Origin: Bacteroidota bacterium
GTDB lineage: Bacteria > Bacteroidota > Bacteroidia > Chitinophagales > Chitinophagaceae
DNA length: 64,000 nt
Direction: 5' to 3'
NCBI GenBank assembly: GCA_013289175.1
Contig: JABDAN010000001.1
Span: 110,772-174,771 of the forward strand
The translations under genes and the position numbers were made by a program. The notes below the pieces were generated by a model. That model made no database searches. It was not told where the DNA came from and saw only the letters and a list, made by a program, of their open reading frames with translations. Positions 49,103 through 58,689 of the stretch are shown in pieces. Every line of letters begins with the position of its first letter. Positions within the stretch are counted from its first letter, which is position 1.

Positions 49103-50311
49103 CTACACAATGACCCGGGGCCTTTTGCTGAAAATTTTTAGCAAAATAAAACAGATCAGTCCCGATAAAGCGCCTGCAACAATCGCCAAACTGATACTGC
49201 CGGCCAGGTATTGTTTGAAGTTATATCGGATCATCGATAAACTCAGGGATTTGGCCAGGGAAATCGACGGAGGCGATCCCGGCATCCAAAAACTCCCGAA
49301 GCGGTAACTGACATAAATAATCAGGGGGATCATGGGGGGAATACTGATATTGGCAAACAGGATGACCAGTCCTTTATTCAGCCGCATCAAGACCGCCCCA
49401 AAAATTGCCAGAATCAACTGAAAACCCCAAACCGGCGCGATGCCCATAAAAATTCCGAAGGCCACCGAAGCCGACTTTCTGGCCATCGTTTGACCCGGAT
49501 CGAAGAGCTCATCTATGAACACTTCCTTCCATTTTTGTTTTATAAACAATTTTCGAAGGAGGTCCCTGGGTTTGATGTACAACAGGCTAATGAACACCAG
49601 AAAAGTATTGAGGATGCTGATGCGTGCAAAATCCAGGATGGGTCGGAAGTGCGATATTCTTTCCTTTGGGGGCGGATAATAAACCGACACCGGCACCGAC
49701 CGTATGGGTATGCCTTTCCAGGCAGCCCGGACGATCACTTCAATTTCAAATTCAAACCGCTTGGTGTAAAACCGGATAGATTCAAGGCGACGGACGGGAT
49801 AAAGTCGGTAACCGGACTGGGTATCTGGAAGACGGATACCGGTCTCTACCTGAAACCAGAAATTTGAAAACCGATGTCCAAAGCTGCTTTTTCCCGGTAC
49901 CGAGGACTGATTCATATTCCTCGCCCCGACAATGAGCGAGCCGGGGTTGGCTACCAGGCATTCCAAAAAAGCCGGCAGGTCGTGGGCATAATGCTGGCCA
50001 TCGGAATCAATGGAAATTGCATAGTCATAACCTTTTTGAACTGCGGATCGAAAACCTTGCTGCAGGGCGGCCCCTTTTCCCTGGTTGGAGGAAAAGGATA
50101 AAAACCATATATCCGGAAAGCGCTTCAGAATAAAGACCGTTTCATCGGTTGATCCGTCATCAATGACAATAACCGGGATCCGGTATCGGAGCAGATCGTC
50201 CAGAAGCCGGCCCAGGAACTTTGCATTGTTAAAGGTGGGGACAAGGATACAGACTTTGAACCCATCGAGCGATGTATATCGGGTAAGGGATTTCGTATCG
50301 TGGGTGGCCAA
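49103..50311 (-). CDS. GT2 glycosyltransferase fused to DUF2062 membrane domain
   Basis: CILVPTFNNAKFLGRLLDDLL, VIDDGSTDET, SIDSDGQH; C-terminal ASVAFGIFMGIAPVWGFQL. Confidence 0.88.
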   Translation of the reverse strand: MATHDTKSLTRYTSLDGFKVCILVPTFNNAKFLGRLLDDLLRYRIPVIVIDDGSTDETVFILKRFPDIWFLSFSSNQGKGAALQQGFRSAVQKGYDYAISIDSDGQHYAHDLPAFLECLVANPGSLIVGARNMNQSSVPGKSSFGHRFSNFWFQVETGIRLPDTQSGYRLYPVRRLESIRFYTKRFEFEIEVIVRAAWKGIPIRSVPVSVYYPPPKERISHFRPILDFARISILNTFLVFISLLYIKPRDLLRKLFIKQKWKEVFIDELFDPGQTMARKSASVAFGIFMGIAPVWGFQLILAIFGAVLMRLNKGLVILFANISIPPMIPLIIYVSYRFGSFWMPGSPPSISLAKSLSLSMIRYNFKQYLAGSISLAIVAGALSGLICFILLKIFSKRPRVIV

Positions 50312-50381
50312 TGGTATAGGGTGAATTCAATTTAAAATATGACCTATAAAGGTATGAAATGTCTTATTTGTTGCTATTTTT

Positions 50382-50804
50382 ATGCTTGCTCTGACCAAAT
50401 CAATGACCGATATGCCTGGACGCGTAATGATTTTTGATGATGATACCGACCTGTTGGAAGTTTGTGGTATTGTGTTGAAATCTAAAAATTATGAAGTCAA
50501 CGGTATAAACAGATGCAATGATATTCTGGAGGAAGTAAGATCCTTTTTACCCGACGTGATTTTGATGGACAACTGGATTCCCGATTCAGGTGGCGTGGTC
50601 GCTACCCGCCAAATAAAAAGTGATGTGGGTTTGCGATCCATCCCTGTTATTTTCTTTAGTGCCAATGATCATGTTCAGGAGCTGGCCGAAGAAGCCGGCG
50701 CTGAATTTTTTCTCCAAAAACCTTTTGACATCGAAGAGCTGGAAAATGCGGTGTCCAAAGCGGTGGCTATTCATCGCCAGTCCCTTGTCAGCGAAAGCCG
50801 GTAA
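50382..50804 (+). CDS. Single-domain response regulator
   Basis: RVMIFDDDTDLLEVC; DVILMDNWIPDSGG; FLQKPFD; no output domain. Confidence 0.9.
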   Translation: MLALTKSMTDMPGRVMIFDDDTDLLEVCGIVLKSKNYEVNGINRCNDILEEVRSFLPDVILMDNWIPDSGGVVATRQIKSDVGLRSIPVIFFSANDHVQELAEEAGAEFFLQKPFDIEELENAVSKAVAIHRQSLVSESR

Positions 50805-51091
50805 GAGCAGCTGAGGACACCTGTTTTACTGAATCCCGCTTTTCATAAATTTTATTGCAGGGTGAGATGAGGCTGAAAAGGAAAGCTTCATGATTTCTTT
50901 ATTCGCTTTGCTGGGAAAGGACCAACCGCACCGACATACCGTATGGGTTCCAAATTTTCTTACCTATTTATACCTATAGCCTAAGCCCAGGTAAAATCCT
51001 GATCCCTCCACTTGGGGTTTTTCAGTCCCCTAGACCTAGATTGGGGAATAAATTTCACAAAGTCATCATGGCTGCTCAACCCGGGAGGCCT

Positions 51092-51358
51092 TTAAGGGAC
51101 CGTATAGATGACTTTATAGACTTCAGAGATATCCACATCTTCCAAATATGGGAATAGTTCGGCTACATCCTCGAAGCTGCGGATGCAGATATAAAAAAAT
51201 CGGGTTTTATGGTAGTAGATCTCCACATAAAAGTCGTTGATCTGGTATAAACTGATCCGGTAACAGCCATCATTGCGTTCGGCCAGGTATATTCCCTCAG
51301 TGGTCAGGACCTCTGTTTTGGCCTTACCATCCATAAAATTGAAATCCCTTATATCCAT
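51092..51358 (-). CDS. Hypothetical protein
   Basis: 88-aa ORF with plausible composition. Confidence 0.55.
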   Translation of the reverse strand: MDIRDFNFMDGKAKTEVLTTEGIYLAERNDGCYRISLYQINDFYVEIYYHKTRFFYICIRSFEDVAELFPYLEDVDISEVYKVIYTVP

Positions 51359-51468
51359 ATCCGGGTTTTAAACGTTCTAGACCAGATTTCAAATAATTTA
51401 ATTCAAATCACATACCGATATTTCAAATATGGGTAGGCACAAGATTCTCTTTATTAAAATATAAGAAA

Positions 51469-52551
51469 ATGGAGGAGATGGTCCTTACCCTAAGTCATGC
51501 TGAACTGCTGAAGGCCGACAAAGACTATGAAAAGGCGGCAAACGCGGTCAATCTGACCTATGTCCGGGACAATCATCCTGGTATTCACCGTTTTAAGAAA
51601 GGGAAAGGATTTACATATATCCTGGACAATCAAACGCTTAAAGATCCATTTCACCTCAAAAGGATTAAAAAACTGGCTATCCCCCCTGCTTGGACAGATG
51701 TTTGGATCTGCCTCGTCGAAAATGGTCATATCCAGGCAACAGGTCTGGACATCCGAAAAAGAAAGCAATATCGTTATCACAGCCTCTGGGCGCATGTCCG
51801 GAGTGAAACCAAATTTCACCGCCTCTATGAGTTTGGGAAATTATTGCCACGATTGAGAGCTCAGCTAAAGTCCGATCTCCAGATGCGGGAACTCAACCAG
51901 GAAAAGGTTTTGGCTACCGTGATCAGTCTGATGGAAAGAACCTATATCCGCATTGGAAATAGCAATTACGAAAAGCTATACGGATCTTATGGACTGACCA
52001 CGATGAAGGACAAACATGTTTCCATAACGGGTGACCGCATACGATTTTCCTTCCGGGGAAAAAAGGGAATTGAACACGATATTACCCTGAAAAATAAAAA
52101 ACTGGCCAGAACCGTAGAGCAATGCCGGGACATTCCGGGCAAAGAGCTTTTTCAATACTACGATGAAAACGGCAACCGCAGGATCATCGAATCGGGTATG
52201 GTCAATGAATATATTAAAAAGTCAACCGGCAAGGATTTCAGCGCCAAGGATTTTAGAACCTGGGCCGGTTCCGTTCATGCCCTGGAAACCCTTTGTGCTT
52301 TCGAGGAAGAACCACTGGAATCAGAGAGGAAAAAAAATATTGTAACTGTGCTGGATTCGGTCAGTAAAAAGCTGGGCAATTCCAGAGCCATTTGTAAAAA
52401 ATATTATGTCCATCCGGGACTCCTTCGTTTGTATGAGGAGAATAATTTCTCCCGCTACTGTCGGGCGCTTACGCAAGTGGAGAATACCGAAGAAAGCGCT
52501 GAGCTTTCCCCGTCCGAGAAAGTTTTGCTGAAAATACTGAAGGAAAGTTAA
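51469..52551 (+). CDS. DNA topoisomerase IB (poxvirus/eukaryotic type)
   Basis: DFRTWAGSVHALETL; NSRAICKKYYVHPGLL active-Tyr motif; RKRKQYRYHSLWAHVR. Confidence 0.92.
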   Translation: MEEMVLTLSHAELLKADKDYEKAANAVNLTYVRDNHPGIHRFKKGKGFTYILDNQTLKDPFHLKRIKKLAIPPAWTDVWICLVENGHIQATGLDIRKRKQYRYHSLWAHVRSETKFHRLYEFGKLLPRLRAQLKSDLQMRELNQEKVLATVISLMERTYIRIGNSNYEKLYGSYGLTTMKDKHVSITGDRIRFSFRGKKGIEHDITLKNKKLARTVEQCRDIPGKELFQYYDENGNRRIIESGMVNEYIKKSTGKDFSAKDFRTWAGSVHALETLCAFEEEPLESERKKNIVTVLDSVSKKLGNSRAICKKYYVHPGLLRLYEENNFSRYCRALTQVENTEESAELSPSEKVLLKILKES

Positions 52552-52586
52552 ACCGATAAGCTTCCCCTACCCTTCTCTAAGCCCAA

Positions 52587-54071
52587 TCATGCACGCTCAA
52601 ATTTGAGTATAAAATTCGACCCCTGGTCCAGTCCGGTCTGAACATCGATGGACGCTTTGTGGGACTGGATGATGTTAAGGGTGGTAGCCAGACCCATTCC
52701 CAGACCATTGCGTTTGAACGTAAAATAGGGTTCAAATAAATGTGGAAGGGTTTCTTTGCTGATGCCCGTACCGTTGTCTTTGATGGATACCAGGTGGTGT
52801 CCATTCTGGCTGGTAACAGAAATATCCAGCTCACCGTTGTTCTCGTGCATGGCTTCTATCGCGTTGATGATGATATTGGTAAAGGCAATCTTCAATTTTA
52901 GCGGATCGGCCATGATATAGGCAGGCTCGTTGGGATATATCACTTTCCAGTTTACTTTTTTAAGCGTGATGCGGTCAATAATGGTGGCAATGGATTCATC
53001 CAGGATATTTTGAAGAGATTTTTTTTCCCGAATGTTCTCCGGAGGCATCGACGAGGACAACAAAAGTTCGGTGATCAGGTCGTTTATCCTCTTGCTGTTT
53101 CTGCTGATAATATCCATATACACGGAGCCGGTTTCTGATCCGTTTTCCTGCGCGAGTTGTTCAACAGAGAGGTTTATATTGTTTAAGGGATTTCTGACTT
53201 CATGGGCCAGGGCACGCACCAGGCGGTTGGCTGCCCCCAGCTTCTCTGCCTGCAGGGTAGCTTTTTCTGCTTTTTTCAGATTGGAGATATCATGGATGAT
53301 TCCCTGGACATAGAGGTTGTCATCGGCATCCATTTCCATGGACAGGGACAGTACGGCCTGCAGTCCTTCCTTATTGCGGCTGATCATTTCTACTTCAATA
53401 TCCTCCACATTTCCCTCGGTGCGAAGCAGGTTGTTGACGAGTTCGGCCTGTTCGGGCTGAGCAAAAAATTGATTCAGGTTCAGGCTCATCAGTTCCTCCC
53501 TCGAATAACCCAGCATTTCAGAAGTGATGAAGTTCACGTCTTTAAATACAAGGTGCTGATCGGTTAAAAAAACAGCATCCTTGGACCTTTCGAAAATACT
53601 CCTGAATTTTCGTTCATTGGAACGCAGCGTTTTTAATACCGCCGCCCTTTCCAGGGAGTAACGGATACAACGCTCCAGCTTTTCGGTATTGAGTTCCAGT
53701 TTGACCAGATAGTCGTAGGCGCCAGCCTGCATGGCTTCCACGTCAATTTTCTGGTTGCCCATACCCGTGAGCAGTATCAGGGGTTGTTCACAGTTTTGTT
53801 CCAGGGCATCCTTCATCAACTCAAGACCGGTCTTGGCTCCCAGATAGTAGTCTATAAAATAGATATCAAACCGGGATTCAACGATCGCCTCTAGTGCTTC
53901 GCCATAGCGGTAACACCATTCTATAATGAATTCCTTTCCCCTGATTTTTTTTATATACTGACTGGTCAGATAAAAATCCTCCTCATCGTCGTCGATGATT
54001 AAAACTTTTACAGGCGTGTTGTCAGCGATCATGAAAGGGCTTGAGTTTAGTACAAACGAAGGATCGGTCAT
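52587..54071 (-). CDS. Receiver-PAS-histidine kinase
   Basis: VLIIDDDEEDFYLTSQYI REC; PAS; LVRALAHEVRNPLNNINLSVEQLA H-box; FEPYFTFKRNGLGMGLATTLNII ATPase. Confidence 0.92.
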   Translation of the reverse strand: MTDPSFVLNSSPFMIADNTPVKVLIIDDDEEDFYLTSQYIKKIRGKEFIIEWCYRYGEALEAIVESRFDIYFIDYYLGAKTGLELMKDALEQNCEQPLILLTGMGNQKIDVEAMQAGAYDYLVKLELNTEKLERCIRYSLERAAVLKTLRSNERKFRSIFERSKDAVFLTDQHLVFKDVNFITSEMLGYSREELMSLNLNQFFAQPEQAELVNNLLRTEGNVEDIEVEMISRNKEGLQAVLSLSMEMDADDNLYVQGIIHDISNLKKAEKATLQAEKLGAANRLVRALAHEVRNPLNNINLSVEQLAQENGSETGSVYMDIISRNSKRINDLITELLLSSSMPPENIREKKSLQNILDESIATIIDRITLKKVNWKVIYPNEPAYIMADPLKLKIAFTNIIINAIEAMHENNGELDISVTSQNGHHLVSIKDNGTGISKETLPHLFEPYFTFKRNGLGMGLATTLNIIQSHKASIDVQTGLDQGSNFILKFERA

Positions 54072-54073
54072 TG

Positions 54074-55552
54074 CTAGTGGTTTTTCATTTCCTCGTACAA
54101 AGTCATCTTATTGTAAAGCGTTTTTCTATCGATTTTCAACAACTGCGCCGCTTTACTTTTATTATAATTGGATTCTTTGAGTGCCTGCAGGATCATTTCA
54201 TATTCTGCGTCAATACTGGCTTCCTTGAGCGAACTCTCACTTAAATTAATTTTGCTGTTGCCACTGGTCTTGGTTTCTGCCACCGCCGGCGAACTGCCAT
54301 TCAGGCCCACGGGTACTGGCTGGTCACCAAACTGAAGTTTGCTGTAGTTGGAAATTTCAAATGGCAGGGTCTTGGCTTCGATAAAGTCGCCTTCCGTCAG
54401 GAGCGTGGCGCGTTTAATGACATTCTTTAACTCGCGCAGGTTACCATACCAGACATATTTTCTGAAAATTTCTTCTACATCCGGTTCAAATCCCTTCACC
54501 TGTTTACCGAGTTCTTCGTTGGTGGTCTGCAGAAAGTGCGCGGCAAAAAGCATGATGTCGTCCCTTCTTTCCCGCAGTGGCTGAATTTCTATGGAGAATT
54601 CATTGAACCGGTGATAGAGGTCTTCGCGGAACTTACCGGAACGGGTCGCATTCCAGAGCAGTTCGTTGCTGGCAATCAGGATTCTGACGTCCAGCTCAAT
54701 ATCCCGGGTTCCTCCCACCCTCCTCATTTTTCTTTCCTGTACGACACGCAGTAAAGAAACCTGCACGTCATAGGGCAGGTTGGCTACCTCGTCCAGAAAA
54801 ATGGTTCCCCCATTGGCCAGTTCAAAACACCCCACTTTTTGATTCATGGCTCCTGTAAATGAACCCTTTTCATGTCCAAACAATTCACTGGCGGCCAGCT
54901 CCTTTGACAAAGCGCCGCAATCGATGGCTATAAAAGGTTTGCTGCTTCTTTTGCTTCTTTTGTGAATTTCGGCCGCAATGGATTCCTTGCCACTGCCCGT
55001 TTCTCCGTATATAATGACACTGTAACTGGTGGGTGCGACCAGGGCTACCTGTTTTAATATTTTTTTGAAGGATTCAGAGTCTCCGAAAATATACTTACCC
55101 GAATAGGTAAGACCGACGGTTTCAGGTTCGGCTTTTTCGGAGGTCGCTGTCTTTGTCTTCGCAGAGGGTTTGGTATGGTTGTTTTCACTGTGTTCGATGG
55201 CTTGTTGAATGGTGTGGATGATTTCATCTGGCAAGAGCGGTTTGGTAATATAATCGTAAGCTCCCATTTTCATCACTTTTACAGCGGTACGCATATCGCT
55301 GTATCCGGTAATTATAATCACCGGTACTTCGGGATATTTATTTTTTATGCTGGTGAGCATCTCCATGGCATCCATGTCACCCAGCCTGTAGTCACACATC
55401 ACCAGATTGGGTTGATTGTTGTCCATCCAGGCGATGGCTTTTTTCCCAGTATACATTTCGATCACCTCGTAACCCCGGCGGGAAAGAAAGCGATTCAATA
55501 ACAAACAAATGTCTCTGTCATCATCTATAACTAGAACTTTTTTCATAAACAT
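54074..55552 (-). CDS. NtrC-family sigma-54-dependent response regulator
   Basis: KVLVIDDDRDICLLLNRFL; GETGSGKESIA Walker A; GSFTGA loop; C-terminal Fis-type HTH SKAAQLLKIDRKTLYNKM. Confidence 0.95.
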   Translation of the reverse strand: MFMKKVLVIDDDRDICLLLNRFLSRRGYEVIEMYTGKKAIAWMDNNQPNLVMCDYRLGDMDAMEMLTSIKNKYPEVPVIIITGYSDMRTAVKVMKMGAYDYITKPLLPDEIIHTIQQAIEHSENNHTKPSAKTKTATSEKAEPETVGLTYSGKYIFGDSESFKKILKQVALVAPTSYSVIIYGETGSGKESIAAEIHKRSKRSSKPFIAIDCGALSKELAASELFGHEKGSFTGAMNQKVGCFELANGGTIFLDEVANLPYDVQVSLLRVVQERKMRRVGGTRDIELDVRILIASNELLWNATRSGKFREDLYHRFNEFSIEIQPLRERRDDIMLFAAHFLQTTNEELGKQVKGFEPDVEEIFRKYVWYGNLRELKNVIKRATLLTEGDFIEAKTLPFEISNYSKLQFGDQPVPVGLNGSSPAVAETKTSGNSKINLSESSLKEASIDAEYEMILQALKESNYNKSKAAQLLKIDRKTLYNKMTLYEEMKNH

Positions 55553-55585
55553 CTAATTTGTGTTCAAAATGGTTTTGGTGTTGTG

Positions 55586-57010
55586 TTAAAAGAACAAAGA
55601 TCTCATCTGCGCAACTGGAATGTTGAGCTGATCGCGATATTTGGCTATGGTTCTGCGCGCCACGATATAACCTTTGCCAGATAGAATATCGGTGAGTTCC
55701 TGATCGGTATAGGGTTTTTTCTTGTCTTCTTTCTGTACGACCTCTTCTACTATTCGCTGAATAACTTTATTGCTGATGACCGTTCCTTCTTTGTTGGAAA
55801 GTCCTTCTGTAAATAAATTTTTCAGCAGGATCATCCCAAACGGGGTATCCGCATATTTGTTACAGGTAATGCGGGAAACGGTAGAAATATCCAATCCGAC
55901 GATCTCGGCGATATTTTTAAGGACCATGGGTTTAAGTTGCATGGTGTCCCCGTATTTAAAATATTCGGTTTGGAAATGGATAATGGCCTTGATCACTTTG
56001 AGCATATTGGTTTCCCGTTCGCGAATGGCTTTAATAAACCACTGAGCGGAAGCCAGCTTACTGCGCATATACTGCCGGGTACCCCGGTCTGTGGATTTAT
56101 CATTATCCATCTGCTGGACGGTCTCTGCCCAGGTCTGATTCACGTGAAGAGAAGCCGACCGTTGTCTGGCCAGAGTAACCATGATTTCATCCGCCTCCAC
56201 GGTAATAATAAAATCCGGGAATACCGTATTATTCACCTGAATGGAATTGGTGGAGCCAGTAAAAGGCCTGGTTTTCAAAGAGGCCAGTACCTGCAATACT
56301 TCTTTCATTTGTCCGTCCCTCATTTTCATATCCCGACGTATTTTTTCAATGTTACAAGCGTGCAGATCGTCAAAATGGTCCCGGACCAGTTCGAGTGCTG
56401 CCTGATGATGAGGAGCCTTACCGGATCGTTTGCAGAGTTGTATTAAAAAAAACTCTCCTAAATTTCTCGATCCGCAACCCAGTGGGTCAAGCTCCTGTAT
56501 ATCCTTTAAAATGGGCTCCAGGGCATCCCCCTGTATCCAGATATTTTGTTTAAAGGAAATCTCTTCTGCAACCGTGTCCAGATTATGCGTCAGAAATCCA
56601 CTTTCGTCCAGCGAATCGATGATAAAATCTGCCAGCGGATATCCGGAAGGATCCCGTTCTATAAAACGATATTGTTTTTTTAATTCCTCCCTGAAATCCA
56701 GGGTCTCTGCAATCTGTCGGTCCGGCATTTTATCGGAGGGCAGATAATTTTCATATTCCGTTTTGTAGTCTGGAATATCATCGTATCCATATTCCTCCCA
56801 ATTCTGAAAATCCTGGACTGTTTCTTTTGAAAACTTATCCAACCCGTCATCTTCTGAACTGGCATTTTCTTCCAAAGCCGGATTTTCATTGATTTCGTCT
56901 TCAATCCTTTGTTCCAAGGAAAGTGAATCCAAGTGCAGGAGGTTGAGCAAAGCAATGTGATGCGGAAGGATCTTATGCTGTAGCTTTTGAGACTGAAGCT
57001 GATGAAGCAT
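55586..57010 (-). CDS. rpoN: RNA polymerase sigma-54 factor
   Basis: N-terminal Q-rich region, ELDPLGCGSRNLGEFF, RpoN box VARRTIAKYRDQLNIP. Confidence 0.95.
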   Translation of the reverse strand: MLHQLQSQKLQHKILPHHIALLNLLHLDSLSLEQRIEDEINENPALEENASSEDDGLDKFSKETVQDFQNWEEYGYDDIPDYKTEYENYLPSDKMPDRQIAETLDFREELKKQYRFIERDPSGYPLADFIIDSLDESGFLTHNLDTVAEEISFKQNIWIQGDALEPILKDIQELDPLGCGSRNLGEFFLIQLCKRSGKAPHHQAALELVRDHFDDLHACNIEKIRRDMKMRDGQMKEVLQVLASLKTRPFTGSTNSIQVNNTVFPDFIITVEADEIMVTLARQRSASLHVNQTWAETVQQMDNDKSTDRGTRQYMRSKLASAQWFIKAIRERETNMLKVIKAIIHFQTEYFKYGDTMQLKPMVLKNIAEIVGLDISTVSRITCNKYADTPFGMILLKNLFTEGLSNKEGTVISNKVIQRIVEEVVQKEDKKKPYTDQELTDILSGKGYIVARRTIAKYRDQLNIPVAQMRSLFF

Positions 57011-57159
57011 GCGATTTTCTTTGTTTCCTGAATAAAGACAAAAAAAACACCAGAAATTTCAACCCTTAAATTACCTTATTTAGCCCTAAACGCCCAGTGT
57101 TTGGGGAAATAAATACCCAAATTGGGGAAAAGGGAGATTGATTCCCAAGCGATTCCCCG

Positions 57160-57924
57160 TTACCCTTTGGATTTATCGGTGCTTTCCTTGTCGGGAACAT
57201 GGCTGTCTTCCGGCTGTTTTTTCTTTTCCTCGGCTTCTTTATTTTTTTTATCCTCTTCTTTTTTCTTCTTTTTGAAATAACCCCGCAGCAGGAAATTGTG
57301 TTTGGCAGCTTCCATATTTTCATCCAGCCCGGCCGTGCCTTTTTTCAAATTGACCATGGTCGCGTTTAAGTTATTACCCAGACTTGAATCTCCTAGCAAT
57401 CGGGCAATGATACCATGTCCATGATTTACTTTGTAGGCGACTTCTGCCAATTGTTGGGTAATCAGGGCGGCGTTGTCGGCAGAAGTTTTTAGTCCTTCCA
57501 TAATCTGTTCGGTTTCTACCGGCGTGTGGGAAGCGAGCACTTCGTTGTCCCGGACGGTTTCTTTGTTGGTTGTCCCGGGAGAAATGATCACGACGCGGTC
57601 ACCAACCAAGCCGTCGGAACCAATGCTGGCCGATGCATCCTGCTTTATAAATTTCCTGACTTCGGATTTGATACTCATATTCACCAAAACGGAAGTGTCG
57701 GTCAGCAATTGAATGCTTTCCACGGTGCCGATGGCAATACCCCCAAACCGGACATTGTTTCCAGCTTTGAGTCCGCTCACATTGTTAAAAATGGCTTTCA
57801 ACTGGAATACAGAAACAAAAAGATTTTTCTGTTTGCCAATAAAAAACAATCCCAAGACGAGCAAAACCATTCCGCTGACGATGAACATGCCCAATTTCCA
57901 TGTATTCGAACCTTTTGACTTCAT
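57160..57924 (-). CDS. MlaD family (MCE) protein with Lys/Glu-rich tail
   Basis: NVSGLKAGNNVRFGGIAIGTVESIQL MCE motif; DGLVGDRVVIISPG. Confidence 0.9.
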   Translation of the reverse strand: MKSKGSNTWKLGMFIVSGMVLLVLGLFFIGKQKNLFVSVFQLKAIFNNVSGLKAGNNVRFGGIAIGTVESIQLLTDTSVLVNMSIKSEVRKFIKQDASASIGSDGLVGDRVVIISPGTTNKETVRDNEVLASHTPVETEQIMEGLKTSADNAALITQQLAEVAYKVNHGHGIIARLLGDSSLGNNLNATMVNLKKGTAGLDENMEAAKHNFLLRGYFKKKKKEEDKKNKEAEEKKKQPEDSHVPDKESTDKSKG

Positions 57925-57944
57925 GATCCTATTCTTTAATTATT

Positions 57945-58679
57945 TTATTCAAAAAAAGATTTAATCCACTCATCCTCGTTGTGCTCCAGTTCCTCAAAAC
58001 TGCCTTCGGCAACAATGCTGCCTTCCTTAATCATCACCACCCGATCAGCGGTCATTTTTGCACACCGGATGTCATGGGTAATGATGACCGAGGAAATCTT
58101 ATATTTCCTTTGCATATCTAAGATGAGGCTGTTGATTTCTATGGCGGTCGCGGTATCCAGTCCTGTAGTCGGCTCGTCGTAGAGCATGATTTCAGGTTTC
58201 AGGATCAGGGTTCTTGCCAGTCCGATCCGTTTACTCATGCCTCCCGAGAGTTCGGAAGGCATCATATCTCCAGCCTCCGGTAACCCAACATTTTCCAAAA
58301 CTTCCCGGATCATCTCCTCCACTTTCTCTCTGGGGAGATCCTTATGGTGGTGACGCAAAGGAAAAGCGAGGTTTTCCGATACCGTCATGGAATCATACAG
58401 GGCCCCACTCTGAAAGAGAAAACCCATCCGGATGCGCAGCTGGTTGAGTTCTTCATAGTCGATATCAGCCATGTCCTTTCCTAAAATGCAGATTTCTCCT
58501 TCATCCGGTTCAGTCAAGCCAACCATGCATTTTATCAAGGTGGATTTGCCGGAGCCCGATTTACCCAAGACCACCACATTTTCTGCCCTGTGCAGGATGA
58601 GGTCGATTCCTTGAAGAACTTTTTTCTCCCGGAAAGTTTTATTTAATCCTTTGATGCTGACTACTACTTCTGAATCCAT
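57945..58679 (-). CDS. MlaF-type ABC transporter ATP-binding protein
   Basis: GKSGSGKSTLIKCMVGL; LSGGMSKRIGLART; MLYDEPTTGLD. Confidence 0.94.
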   Translation of the reverse strand: MDSEVVVSIKGLNKTFREKKVLQGIDLILHRAENVVVLGKSGSGKSTLIKCMVGLTEPDEGEICILGKDMADIDYEELNQLRIRMGFLFQSGALYDSMTVSENLAFPLRHHHKDLPREKVEEMIREVLENVGLPEAGDMMPSELSGGMSKRIGLARTLILKPEIMLYDEPTTGLDTATAIEINSLILDMQRKYKISSVIITHDIRCAKMTADRVVMIKEGSIVAEGSFEELEHNEDEWIKSFFE

Positions 58680-58689
58680 GCAGTTATGT

